Source of the DNA: Leptodontidium sp. MPI-SDFR-AT-0119
Taxonomy: Eukaryota; Ascomycota; Leotiomycetes; Helotiales; Leptodontidiaceae
Assembly (NCBI GenBank): GCA_020726505.1
Contig: JAHLEZ010000002.1
Location: 2,232,001-2,296,000 of the forward strand
Direction: 5' to 3'
Length of the DNA stretch: 64,000 nucleotides
The notes beneath the pieces were generated by a model that was not told the DNA's origin, did no database searches, and saw only the letters and a program-made list of their open reading frames with translations. The translations under genes were made by a program, and so were the position numbers. Below, piece after piece: positions 36,151 through 49,975 of the stretch (position 1 is its first letter; each line of letters opens with the position of its first letter).

Positions 36151-38298
36151 ATGGAGTACATTCCTTTGAAAGAGGATCTCGACGAGATTCGAGTCATCAC
36201 AATCCTGCCAGCCTCTTCTGATGGGCTGGTTCACTGTACCATCGAGAATGTCTCCCTTAAAGATCGAATACGTAGGGATACAAAGCACTCCACACCTACA
36301 CAGCAAAGCGAATCTCAAATCCCAGAGCTCGATACTCGGAGCCATGTAGCAACTCAGGAAGAGCCATCAACCGCCAAAGCTCCTTCTCCCTCGCAACACC
36401 GTTTCAAATGGGGGGACTACGCCTGACTATCCTACAGCTGGGGGGATCCAACCCAGACGCGCCCTATCATCGTGAACGGCACCCCAATGCCTGTAACCAC
36501 CAATCTGGAAGCCTGTCTCCAAGCAATGCAAAAACTATCCATGTTCAGGGCCGGCTTTAAAGTATGGATTGATGCTATCTCTATCAATCAACGCGATATC
36601 GTGGAGCGCGGGCTCCAAGTAGCCAAGATGCGAGAACTCTATACCGTCGCCTGGTCCGTGGTCATTTGGCTTGGTGAGGAGAGCGAAGACAGTGGGAAAG
36701 CTATCAAACTCTTGGATACTCTATCAAGATATTTCGATCACGGGAAGCAGCACAGAGACTATATCCCCAATCTCGACCTGGAAATTGAGGTATTGCGGTC
36801 GTCATTGAGAAGTGATCCCGAATTTCTTGGTCGAGGAGCCTGGGTCGCTTTGCGTGAATTCCTGGCAAGGCCTTATTGGGACCGTCTGTGGATTATACAG
36901 GAAGTAGTAATTAGTGCTTCGAAGACGGTTCTTTGTGGAAATCAAGCTATTGACTGGGATACCCTTTGCTGCGGGCTAGGAACCATTCACAACGTTCTGT
37001 TTGTCATGAAAAACGAACTTCTCGAGCACGATCAGAAAGTCTGCGGGAAGGTCTATTCCACGCCGTGGGATACAAAGAACTTTCATCGGGTAATGAAAGA
37101 TCTGTGGCTTCTTGGTCAAGAACTGAAGAAAGTAGGACACGGGGGTTTTCTCCCGAGTATGGAGGTAGATAACAATCCGCAAAACACGTTTCGCGGCAAT
37201 CCTTGGGATATTCAACGCCTACTGGTAATCTCAAAGCAATCATTAGCATCTGATGCGAGGGACAAATTCTACGGACTACTCGCTCTTATGGAGCCGGCAT
37301 TCGCACGCAAGATTAAAATTTCCTATGGCATAGATGCTGGTGCGGTTTTTAATATGGCTGCAATGGCGCACATCCTGACGTATAAGTCTTTGGAGATTTT
37401 GAGAGAGGCGAATCCGTGGGGAGGTAACAATTCTGCGACTTGGGCTCCGGACTGGACATGGAATGGAATGAATCGATCCATGATGCACCCTATGCCTTAT
37501 AATACAAGTGGCACTGCTATTGCGAAACCTCGATTCTCAGGTCAAGACAAGATTTTGACTTGTAGAGGTGTGATAATCGACAAGATCGACGGGCTGGGGC
37601 CACGCCATCGATTGGCCTCGGAGGATATGGAGAATGCTGCTGCGGTGTGGACATTTATACCCGGCACAATGGTGCAGGCGCAAGCTCCTCCAAGCAACGA
37701 GATCAACTTCTCCCAACTGAGGTCGGATCTATGCCACGCTCTCACGCGAGACCGGGCGTGGGAAGCACCGGCCAATGAATCAACATGGCACTTAACAGTC
37801 TTAAATCTGCCTGCAGATGAAGACGCAGCCTTGAAGGCCTTTGCCGCGCGCGGTCAAGGCTGGGAGTGGCTAGCTTCGCAGAGGAGTTACTACCAGCGGT
37901 GGTCACTGTGGAGGAGAGCACATGCTGAATTCATGATCTATGGACAGAGACTTGATGATTTCTTTACCGGGAGCGTATTGTTGGATGGCGTGCACGATGA
38001 TTATCGTGCGGCTTATAATGCGGCTCGGCTGTCGAGTCAGGCTGAGAGGTTAGTCGTTACAGAGAATGGGCGCATCGGGTGGGTGCCGGATAATAATGCT
38101 GGTGGTGCTGAGGAGCAGGTGCAGAAGGGTGATCTGTTCTGCGCTATATTTGGCTGCAGTACGCCGATTGTTATGCGGCCTCATCGAGACGGACTTCTTG
38201 TCCTGGGTGAAGGGTACCTTCAAGGTGTGATGGAAGGAGAAGCTTTGGAAATGACTGAAGATGGTGAGCTGTGTTTTCAGGATTTCAAGATCTATTAA
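36151..38298 (+). CDS. HET-domain protein, interrupted by one in-frame TGA
   Basis: One open frame of 716 codons encodes a heterokaryon-incompatibility (HET) protein, except for TGA at codon 92 (36424-36426). Both sides of the stop belong to the HET domain: before it EIRVITILPASS and FKWGDYA, after it LSYSWGDP, then VWIDAISINQRD and AWSVVIWLGEE. In homologues the position is a residue of the Y-x-x-LSY block, often Cys or Ala. The remaining 623 codons have no other stop or frameshift and end with the family tail (GEGYLQGVMEGEAL). HET proteins trigger growth arrest or cell death when unlike fungal cells fuse. The TGA is followed by CTA, a context that favours readthrough. It is either a young pseudogene or a gene made by readthrough; splicing out the stop would also remove conserved LSY. 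Confidence 0.8.
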
Positions 38299-40434
38299 TT
38301 TTTTATGTGCTCACTCGGCCAAAAATCGATATATACTTTTACTTGCTCGAGCTTCTCTAGCGAGGCTGCTAAATAGAGTAGAATAGATATCACGAGAAGG
38401 TTCAATCGAGTGACAACAGAATCGGAAATTTGAGTACCATAAATTTACCAGCGGGCAAGTGTAGGCCAGCAAAGTGAAGCTAAAGTGAATCGAATTCCTT
38501 ATTTAGGTTACTTATAAATCGATCCGAACTCTGTTCAATCAAATACCAAAACACCCGTCCAAAAGTGTGGAGTGATGAAAATTGGACCGTCTTCAATCCC
38601 CTCATACTTTAAACTTAGTTGCCTCGCCTCATAAATTTCTTTCTTCTTGTGGGCAGTGGGCAGTGGGCACAGCAGACACAGAATATTACCTAGCATTGAG
38701 ATGAGAATATTCTATTTTTCACTGTCAACAAAACAATTCAACACATCTGCTGCCACAAAAATCAACCATTGTCAAAGTTAATTTTCACCACAAGTCTACA
38801 CAACGAATACGAGGCAATATCATAAATATCCTCGACGTCATCTTGGATCGCCAGCAGCAGCTTCGTCATCATCTAAGACGGAGTTCAGAAGAAGAGGGAC
38901 ACAAGCATGAAAAGAAGTCCAACGCAAAGTCCCCATCGAGTTGTGAAACGCTGCGGAATTGGGTCGTTGGGTTCCTACGAATGGTCAGTAAGGGGGTTCT
39001 TATACTATGGGAAGGGAGGCGGTGACGTAAAGATGGTGATGTGGAGATGGTGGTGACTTGCTTTTGATGATTCACTTGACCAGGCTTGTGAGATTGGTGC
39101 TTTTTCTTGAAAGAAACAGATTGGATTGAATATCTTATGAGGTTGGCAAGAAATATTTCAACTGTTACGCATATGACATTGATGTGGCGTGAATTTGTCG
39201 CATGAGGCATCCTTCCCAGAATATCTCCCATGAGGGAGCTCTTGAGTTTTGCTCTGCAATAAATTTGATATAAAAAGAGATCAGCGGACTTCTCCTCGGG
39301 CATCATGGTAAAAGGAAAGCTTAATCAAGAGAATATATGGAACCTGGAGCTATATTCAAAGCTACATGTACCCATCTTATGTCTTGGGCTCACGAGTTCG
39401 TGCCTCAGTAGTAGTAGTGAAGTGAAGCAAAAACATATCGTGAGACCTTCAAGGCTTCACCCACCTCTACCTTCTAAAACCGAGTTGAAACTGCTAAGCT
39501 GGTTCTTGTTGCCGAGCATGATAATATTGTCAAAGCGGCAAATATATTCACGAAGAGAGGGGTCGGGTGCTTCCGTTGGAATTTGGAAATGGAAGCACAA
39601 AAAGGCAGAATAGCAAATAATTTCGTTGCTTTTTCTTACTTGGACATAAATCAAACATTGGAATGCCACGAATTATACTTTCAAACAAAAAGCATCACTC
39701 CGCTTGTCCATCTTCAATGTCTGGGGTCGTGGTTAATACGGGAAAGAGATTGAAGGGGCGTGCTGCGGGTATTTACATGAATTCCTGTTCCTTGGAGGTA
39801 TAGATGTTAAGCGAAAGGAGTGATAGTGAAGAAACTTGGCTGTGCGCGCTCACAAAACACTTTTGTCTGCCGTCTTACTACTCAACAGGTAAAATTTGCG
39901 GTTGGCTAAGTATGATGGGTAGGATTTCGAGATACTTGGAAGTGAAATTCTGTGCTGCTTTTGTGACTTTGCTTTCATGGCCCCACTACAAGAAATCCTT
40001 ACTCCAGATGGCATCCATCTACCAACATCCTTACATTTCCTCAACGACGTACAAAGTCAGGAGTTTAATACTCCGCAAAATCCATTGTCATGTTTAACGC
40101 TCAAAACATAAAAAGTCATCACTGTTCACACCACCCGCCCACTTTGGGGTTTAGACAAAATCTCGCTTGTTCGAAAAGGGGTAGCGAGCCGCTCTAGTCA
40201 AACCCCTCACATGATGCCATTCCACCCTCTAAAACCAGCACAAAGAAAGAACAAGACGTTCGACGCAAAACATAGACATCTTCGAATGTCCAGGAGATGT
40301 TCAAGACATGTATATTCGAAAGCTAGGGCTCTGGGTAGGGAGCTAAGAGAGGCGCTAGTGCGGCACCCCACAATGGAGGTGGTGCGTGATGTAAACAAAG
40401 TTTTCCTGCACCACCACCAGTAGAAACCAGCACA
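38299..40434. other. Gene-poor region after the HET gene
   Basis: About 2.1 kb. No ORF in it shows a recognisable product and I see no strong repeat. A 70-codon ORF at 40211-40423 has plausible composition (ALGRELREALVRHPTMEVV) but no known family, so it is not called. Confidence 0.45.
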
Positions 40435-40988
40435 ATGGAGTGCTTAGAAGGTATTCAATGTCCCGTATTCTTTTGAGGACATAGAAGCTGATTATTAGCA
40501 GTATTGTTGGCTTGCTTCGGGTTCCGCCCCCGCGAAGAGGCACCCTCCCGGGTTGGGATCCCGGACATACATATCCCACCGGCGCATAAGTTCCAGCCGG
40601 TGCTGGCTACTTTGGAGAAGTCGGGAGCGTGGATCCCGCATTCGAGGGCGGGTACTCCTGGTAAGCTCTATCTTTGGCGTTGGAGTTTGGACTTTTGAAT
40701 GTCCTGGGTTGATCTGAGGACATTGGGATGTGCTTCAGAGAGTTAGGCGGGTTGGTGGTTTGGAAAGAGGTGCTGACTTTGGCGCTATGATATAGGACCA
40801 TCCAGAGTCGCCACTCCTGCTCCTGGTAAGTCAATCCCTTGGGATCGAATGTCCCCGGTACTCCTGAGGACTTCGAAAATGTAAGGTACCTGGGATGGCG
40901 TTGCTGACTCCGATATCCAGTTCTCCCGGCCTCCGTTCCTGCTCTGAGTATGTCCTTCCATACTTTCACATTGAGTGTCCTTGAGTGA
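40435..40988 (+). CDS. Possible small multi-exon gene, unknown product
   Basis: A chain of short exons can be read with consistent phase 1 junctions: 40435-40450 (16 nt), 40499-40660, 40796-40825 (30 nt) and 40921-40988, giving 91 aa. Donors are GTATTC, GTAAGC and GTAAGT; acceptors follow CTGAT/CTGAC branch sites. The product starts MECLEAVLLACFGF and contains two similar Ser-Arg-x-x-Thr-Pro motifs (HSRAGTPG and PSRVATPAP) at successive exon ends. Alternatively, exon 4 ends at 40947 (donor GTATGT) and joins 41034, in frame with the next gene, giving a 591-aa fusion. I recognise no family. The splice signals support it; the small exons and repeated modules leave room for chance. Confidence 0.35.
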
Positions 40989-41233
40989 ATACGGAGCATA
41001 GAATCCACATCCAGAACTGACTTCAAGATCCAGATTCACCTGCTGCACCAAAGGTGAATTTGGAACCACGTGCTTGGAACCTCGCGTCAATTCCTCCGCT
41101 CTCGCTCCCTCTTCCCGCCTGCCAAACCTCAACTTCAGACTTCAACTCGAACGACCTCATCGTCTCTGCAGTCACCGAAATATCCTACAACAAGCCCATC
41201 ACCTCGATCTTCACAACGAAGATAATCACAGAT

Positions 41234-42642
41234 ATGGCCTCCTCAACACCTCATAACGCTGGGCTATCTCAATCCTGGATCTCGCCCGCCGCGTCCAACG
41301 CCGCAAGATTCATGCGTCTTCAGACCGTAGCAAGCCATCTACACCTATCGAAATCGCCATTCTTCCCCAGAACGGCTACGGAGTATAACGCGCACAACGC
41401 GGCTTATGCTGGTGATTTGGCGCGGAAGCAGAGAAGAGTGTTGGAAGAGCGGATTAGGATGTTGGAGGTTAGGAAGAAGCAGGAGAAACGTGGCGGAGGG
41501 AATAAAGTCGAGGAGGTGAAGGTCAATGTTTGTGAACTGGCGTTTGAATTCAAGGGTGAGAGAATTGTGGACGAGGAGGAGAAGATGCGGGAGGTGGGTT
41601 GGTATGTGGCGCACAGTGGGGTGCTTGGAGAGAAGACGTGTTTCTGGGCTGGGGGTGAAGAGACCTTGAGAGAAGGGAAGGTCGATGAGGTGGGTGGCAT
41701 GAGAGCGTTCTGGCCGGATTCGAGTGAGTTGAAGATGGAGGGTGAGACTAGAGCTAGAAAGACTCGTAAGTACACTCCATGATTCAGATTTTGACTTTGG
41801 TTCTGGGGATGAGGTGCTGATACCCTTGTGTAGATCAACGTCGATTCCCTCTCCCGCGCGTCGATCTTTACAGCTCAGGCATGATCAAGCATTTCATTCC
41901 TCCATCCGCCAACCTCACGCCTGCAGAGAAAACGACTTTGATCAACCAAATCGTCGCCAAGAAAGGAGCAGATGATATCGCGTGGCACGAACGTCAAGTC
42001 GTCCCTTTCAAGCATAAGTTAGATCGACTTCCTACCCTATCGAAGCTGTGGGCTCAGAATGAGAAAACCGATAATGGCAGACCGTACTACACACCTCCCC
42101 CATCAGAGACTGAGGTTGAAGCTGTTGGCGGCGCGGAGGAGTTTGCTGTTGGTGCTGGACCTGCGGCAGTGGAGGAGTATAGTGCTGGTGATGGATTCTC
42201 TTCATTTTCTTCCGCTGATGGAGAAGTATTTGAGGGTAGTTATGGATATAACGGCACTGCAGACCACAACCAAGCTGCTGGCGATAGTGATGAAGCACAT
42301 ACCGAAGCTAGAGGACAGGCTTGGGCTCAAGGCGATCAGATCAACGAAGGTCCCCCATGGAGCGAGCCGGTATTTGGATTTGATGAACATGGCCATCCTA
42401 TTCCGGGCTACAGTGGCTTCGGTGCATACGGTCAACAACATGCTGTCGGCGGTATGCCGGGTCTGTATGATGGTCGTGGTCTGCCTGCTAGCTATTCTAA
42501 CGGAGCTGATGGTCCTGGTACTGGAAAGCGTCCTCCTCCCGGTGGATGGATGTTCGATGAAGATGAGTTGAAGCAGAACAGGGATTGGGCAGATCTTCTT
42601 GATGAGCTTGATTGCGCGGCTGATACTGATACTGATGCTTAG
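41234..42642 (+). CDS. Conserved-looking hypothetical protein, 446 aa
   Basis: Two exons, 41234-41765 and 41834-42642, joined across a 68-nt GTAAGT...TAG intron that gives HQRRFPLPRVDLYSSGMIKH. I do not recognise the family. Residues 55-85 are strongly charged and probably form a coiled coil (LARKQRRVLEERIRMLEVRKK). Around the second exon start is a compact block (HFIPPSANLTPAEKTTLINQIV, then WHERQVVPFKHKLDRLP) that looks like a conserved domain. The C-terminal half is Gly/Glu/Tyr-rich and likely disordered, ending with an acidic helix. No signal peptide is seen. The frame is open without ATG back to 41034, so upstream exons are possible. Confidence 0.7.
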
Positions 42643-45600
42643 AATATCAACTCTTGAATCATGATTGGGCTCTCAATAGAGTGGTGGATACCACCTGCTT
42701 TCGTTTTGATGGGATGAGCCAAGCAGTCTGCTCTTCCATTTCGACTCGATTCCCTTGAAGTTGGTGAATCTTGACTCTGTCTTTGTTTCGATTACATGCG
42801 TTTCATGATGGGATATGGTGGGGGATGGTTCTGCTTCGTCGTTGATCTTGAGCTGGGTGTACCTTTTCCCAGTCGATGGTTTCTTTGACGATGTCATTTC
42901 TGGTTTCACTCCGACTGGGTGGATTTTCATGGCCTTTGAGGTATGATGGGATGAAAGATGACGATACTTCGCAACCCAACGAGATGTTGGCATGTGTAAA
43001 ATTAGAATTCGATACCGAGACAATGGCTGATGGCTTAATGATTCTATGACTTGGAGTGATACTTGAGTATGTGACTTCATTGGGGCACTCCCCCCCCTTT
43101 GCATTAGCAGATCTACCAGATTTGGGCAACACAGTGTGCGTTTCCTCAAAGGATACCAATCATCATATGCCGAACTTCCACGAGGACAACCGTGGCAAAC
43201 CTGAAAAAGGAGAAATTAAAAGGAAGTCTAGCAAGGTATTCCGTCTCATGTAGGCAGAGAGGATGTGCAGCGGCAGTGGTAGCAACATTCATGACAGCAG
43301 TACACTTTCAATACATGCCATTCCCGCTACTACAGACATCCAAGGATCCACAACACTACATACGAAGTAATCGACACGGCAAACACAAACCCATTTTCAC
43401 GACCCGCTCACTATATTGAAGTAAAGTCCAAATATAGCAAAAGAAGCACATGCGAAAACACAAACAACATGTGAAATCAAGCCAAGAGATAAGAGAAACC
43501 CTGACACATCCTATCCAAACAAAGCCAAGCAGAGCGGGTCTTCCCGAGTTTGGGAAGAGCCTCAAATGGACTTGGGAGACAGGGGTAGGGACCCTTGGAT
43601 AGTAAGGAAGTGGGTGAATGGGTAAAAGCAGCAGGGAAAGAAGATAGAAGGGTACAACGAGAAGCAAAGGAAGGAGGAAGGAGAAGGAGGGTGGAAGAGG
43701 ATTCAACTTAGATGGATGTAGCATTGCTGGATATTTCAACAGTAAGCCACCGACCGTAAGGGATTTAGGAAGAAATGTAGCTAGCGCTAGTGAGACAGAT
43801 AGCTAGAGCGCTGATGCTGATGCTGATGGAAAGTTGGATGGGATGTTTTGAAGTTGGAGTGAAGTTTGAAGTCAGTGAAGTCTGGTCTAAGAATATCCTC
43901 TCGCTTACGGCCAGTACTAGTACTAGGCCAGGCGGCCGCAACCTCCGACATCTAACCCTCCCCACTCTCATCCTAATCGATCGAACTGCAGTAGAACGTG
44001 GGATGCGTTGCGTGGGTTGATAGAGTAATGTCATAACATAGAATTTCAACTCGAACCCCATTTTTTTTTCAATGCATATCTCTTCTACTATTTTCTTAAG
44101 GATACTTGATTAATTGGTTTACTTCTTGAAATTTAAGAGGAGAATTACGAGGAATGATGTCTCAGACTGGGTAATCGCCGAAGTCTATCCTACTCTAAGC
44201 TCGAAGGGAACCCCTCATTTCCAAGGCCGCTTTAAACACAATCCGGTCCAGTTATCATCAGCGATAAGCAGTGCATCGCTATCACTGCAAGAGCGCGAGT
44301 CTGGAGTCAGATCAGACTCAGACCAGAACCAACAGATTCATCGGACAGAGCCAGATCTCAGTCAGTCTCGTCTCAGCACGGAACATATCCACTTATCTTA
44401 CTGCCACGGAGTACGTTCTCTGATCTATCAATCGCCATCTTATTCTTCCTTCATCAATTATATCTCTACCTCTACCTCTACCTATCTATCTATATTGCGA
44501 AGACAAGCGGTGTGACGAGACACGACATCCTGCTTATCGCCGTTCCACCGTTCCGTTTTGTTCGGGCTCTTGCACCAATCCAATTCGATCCGATAATACC
44601 TCGAATTCGCCTGGACCTTACCTTGGGCACCGTACCTGGCTCGTGGATACTGTACTGTGATCGGCTTGAAAGACAGAGAAGAAATCGATATCCGAGAGGA
44701 AGACAGACAGGCAGAATGGCAGGAATACCAGCTGGAGGCAATGGGAATGCCATGGTCGGGAGGAAGAGGGGGATGACTTATAGTATGGGGAATGTACGTA
44801 CTATTACTTCTTCCCTTTTTTGCTTGCTTGTCTTGCTTTCAGCTGTATCTGTTTGTGCATGCTTGCATTGCGGTCTTGCTCTATCTCTCCTCTCCATCAA
44901 TAATCCGCAATATAGTACGGTATCGTGAACCTCATCTGCATCCAAAGCCAGCCCAGCCGAACACGTGCATGAAAGTCCATGCATGGATGGTATGAAGGCT
45001 GAAGCGGTGAGAGGAGAGGGATTCCGTTTCCACTAAAGCGCATTGCATTACATTGTTCGGGAAGAGAAGAAAATCAGAAAAGAAAAGAAAGAAAATGATC
45101 TAGACCCAGATTTCACATGCAAGCAAGACCAATCCTCTTTCTTCCAAGTGGGATGCATCACAGTCGGGATGCTTCCGGTTTACCGTAAGGTAGTTAGTTG
45201 GTCTGCTGCAGTCCCCGTCGACCCGACCCGACAGTTCGGCGAAATGGACCATCATGAACCATCCATCTTTATAGTGTGGTTCCATTCCAACCCTGAAGTA
45301 CGATCGATGATTCAAAGTCCCTACTCTTTCGAGCGCAGCGAGCCTGGGGGTTTGGGCGCTTGCCCCCATGAATAAGATATCGACAGGCGGGAAGCTATTT
45401 GTTTCTTTCTTTCATGGGGGCAAGCCCCCAAACCCCCGAGGCTCGCTGCGCTCGAAAGGTGGATTTGGGAGCCAGGCAGACTTGATTTGATATGATATGG
45501 TCTCCGAAGTTACGGAGATGGATTGTTTTCGATTCCTAGATCCGGAATTAGCTTTCTGTCTCGGAGAATATTGAAAGATTGGGTCTGCCATGCAGAGATA

Positions 45601-46660
45601 TTCTATCCCATGACCTACCTAGATCCTCTTCTCCTTTTCAAGTCTTCTGATCTGGGCGCATGATTTATCAGCCTCGTTTCCAGTACCACGATACCACGAT
45701 ACCATGTGTTGTTGTTGTTCGTCTAGCTGCTGCAGTGCAGTGTGGTGTAGTGCGCCGTGTCACGATCTTCTTGCAGGGCTGGCTGGCAAGCTCATGTCTC
45801 GGAGTAAAAGACCCCTAAACTCCAAAGGAGGGAAGCTGCATGCATGCATGTCTTGTCTTCAATGCAATTAATCACTGGTGACAGCAAACCCAAAATACAC
45901 CTGACGATCGAATATTTTTTCTTCTTTTTCGCTCGAGGGAGTGGGGAGATGTCTTCGAGTGAAAATGTAACTATTCAGAGCTTGAAATGTGCGGATGGAG
46001 AGAGAGGTTGATTGATGTCTAAGTGGATATCTTGGAATCTTACTACAATTCCATCTTTAAGTCCAATCTAATAGGACGGTGGCTTGACCATAATAATAAG
46101 ATCATCCCACTCTCCATTGACCCATCTTCTTTCCCCTCGGCTCCCAAAATGCGGGTGCGGGGTTTGCTCGGCAAAGAATTGTACGAGAAGGGAACAGAAG
46201 AAGCACATTGGAAGCTGAAGCTGAAGCCGAAGGGAAGGGAAGGGTCATTGCAGGGGTCTACCCAATCCCTGCCAACCTTCAAAAAGTCCCCGTCCTTCTT
46301 CCCTTCACCTATCCATTCCCGACCTAACCCTCGTCCTTCAACTTCAACCATCTCTTCACCTCTCTTCACCTCTACAACCACAACTCTCTACACTTCAATC
46401 ACCCCCCCAATCAATTGTCGCATGAAGATATACTCTGCATACAATCCCCCCCTCTCTAGTCTGCAAGCATCGCCTGTTTTGTCCGGTGCCAGCCGTGAAA
46501 TCCCGTCTCCCGACCAAAACCTCACGCGATCACCTCCCTCTCCCCGTCTCCCTCTTCAATCCTCTACAATCCCTTCGATCGATATCCTCACATTCCCTTC
46601 CGTCAAATACCATACCATACCAGACCGCAGATTGGAAAAGAAGAGAAAGCTGCATACAAG
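42643..46660. other. Long intergenic region, mostly non-coding
   Basis: About 4 kb. It contains the GC-rich inverted repeat at 45326-45458, CTACCT/CTAT repeats at 44468-44495, and short ATGCTG repeats near 43812. A possible coding exon at 44716-44793 ends at a GTACGT donor but cannot be joined with confidence. The last 600 bases are the pyrimidine-rich leader of the 6-phosphofructo-2-kinase gene. Confidence 0.45.
45326..45458. repeat. GC-rich inverted repeat, about 46-bp arms
   Basis: The left arm 45326-45371 and right arm 45412-45458 are reverse complements with only one mismatch and one extra base, separated by about 40 nt. Each arm carries CTTTCGAGCGCAGCGAGCCT followed by a run of G, a T/G-rich centre and TTGCCCCCATGA. 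The arms can also form a small internal stem (GGGGG...CCCCC). The composition differs sharply from the flanking AT-richer sequence, suggesting an inserted foldback or MITE-like element. No clear target duplication is visible. Confidence 0.8.
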
Positions 46661-48573
<1,913 letters not shown>

Positions 48574-49975
48574 GCTGGTGGTGCTTACTTATTCTTCTTT
48601 CGGAAATATATGAGTGGACGAGGGATGTGTGGAGGCTTTGTACATTTTCCAGGAGATATGGATCGGTTTGATTGCTTCTCTTCTCTTCTTCATTCTTGCT
48701 TTCTCAGATCATACCATGCAGTGGGTTTTTGAAGCATGGGAGCTTCATTCATATGGATGACTGGTTGGCTGGGCCTTCCTGGTATCTGATCGGATGGATG
48801 GTATGGAGTGGGTGGTGGAAGCGAAATTACGAGAAATGATGCATCATACACGGCTATCCGGCAGGCTTGCAGGCATTACGTTGAGTTGAGTTGATTTTTC
48901 GTTACATTGCACGACATGACATTGCATAGCGAGAGGCTGGTTGGTTGGTTGGCGTTTGGGTCTGGGTTTGGGTTTGGTCTGGATTTTCACTACCTCCTCT
49001 CATGTTGCAAGGCAAGGCTGGGAGGCTGGATGGATGGCTGGCTGGCTGGATTTGTGCATATCATATTAGACTAGGGCGGGGGGTTAGATACCTAGCTAGA
49101 TACTGGCTGGACATGGCATGAGATAAAACGTGGAATTGAATTGAGAAATCTTACACAAAACACTCGCTTTTCTCTGTTCCAACTAGCCGAATTGTAAGAT
49201 AAGACAAAACAAGACAAGACAAGTTAGTTTAGCTCTTCTATCCCGGTCTGGTTTGCTTATTTATAGAGTACGTATTGTAAGGTGTAGGGAGTGGTAGACT
49301 CGCAAACACCTCCCAGGTTGGGGAAGAAGAGAACTAACTCACTCGAGGAATCTGATGAAAGTTTGTACATCAGATCAGATTATGGACGGCTGAGTTCTAC
49401 GCTCTTTTTGTTAATTTGTTAAAAAAAAAATTTAAATTTAAATTTTTTTTTTTTGGCAAGGGAAACAAACGCTGACGAAATTGAGATATACTTCTTTAAG
49501 TTGGAGAATATTCGGTTTCAAATCAAGGAACTCACACCACATCTACGTCACAAATTTGATTGCTTAAAATAAGACTGGGACTGGCTTAAAATTATTCCCT
49601 TAATCGACATGAAAACCCACTAACATCTGGTCACACGATATCGCGGAATGAAGCTAGCAAGAAAGAACATGGATAAGAAAGATTGGTTTTTTTTGTTTCC
49701 CTTTCGTGAGCTGTTAGCAATTGCTACAGCTACACTACAGATCCGGTCTATTAAATAATGCCTCCCAGTTCTCCTTTTCGTTGATTTTGCATGCGTGGTA
49801 GGAATGTCTTTGGCTGCTCATCAGCCAGACATCCATCCATCCATCCAGTTAAATAACCAGCTCTATTTCCCGCTTAGATTTGTTGTTGTCTGATGAAGAG
49901 ATAAGAAAAATGAATGAATGACTTTGGCGTTAGTACTCCAACAAGGCGAAGTGAAAAGAAGATTTCGGTGGCGGT
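48574..49975. other. Convergent 3' spacer with simple repeats
   Basis: About 1.4 kb between two convergent genes. It holds GGATGGCTGGCTGG-like repeats around 49025-49050, ACAAGACAAG repeats at 49205-49225, CATC repeats at 49830-49848, and the AT palindrome at 49421-49452. No ORF has a recognisable product. Confidence 0.55.
49421..49452. repeat. Perfect 32-bp AT palindrome
   Basis: The sequence is A10, TTTAAATTTAAA, T10, a perfect palindrome of only A and T. Its position between two convergent genes fits a shared 3' processing or transcription-end region, since such AT-rich dyads often occur there. It could equally be a simple-sequence accident. Confidence 0.7.

Noticed and set aside
36410..36440. 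Intron removing the HET stop codon (acceptor CTACAG at about 36437)
   Set aside because: It would also delete the conserved LSY residues and no good donor with matching phase is seen nearby; RNA data could reverse this.
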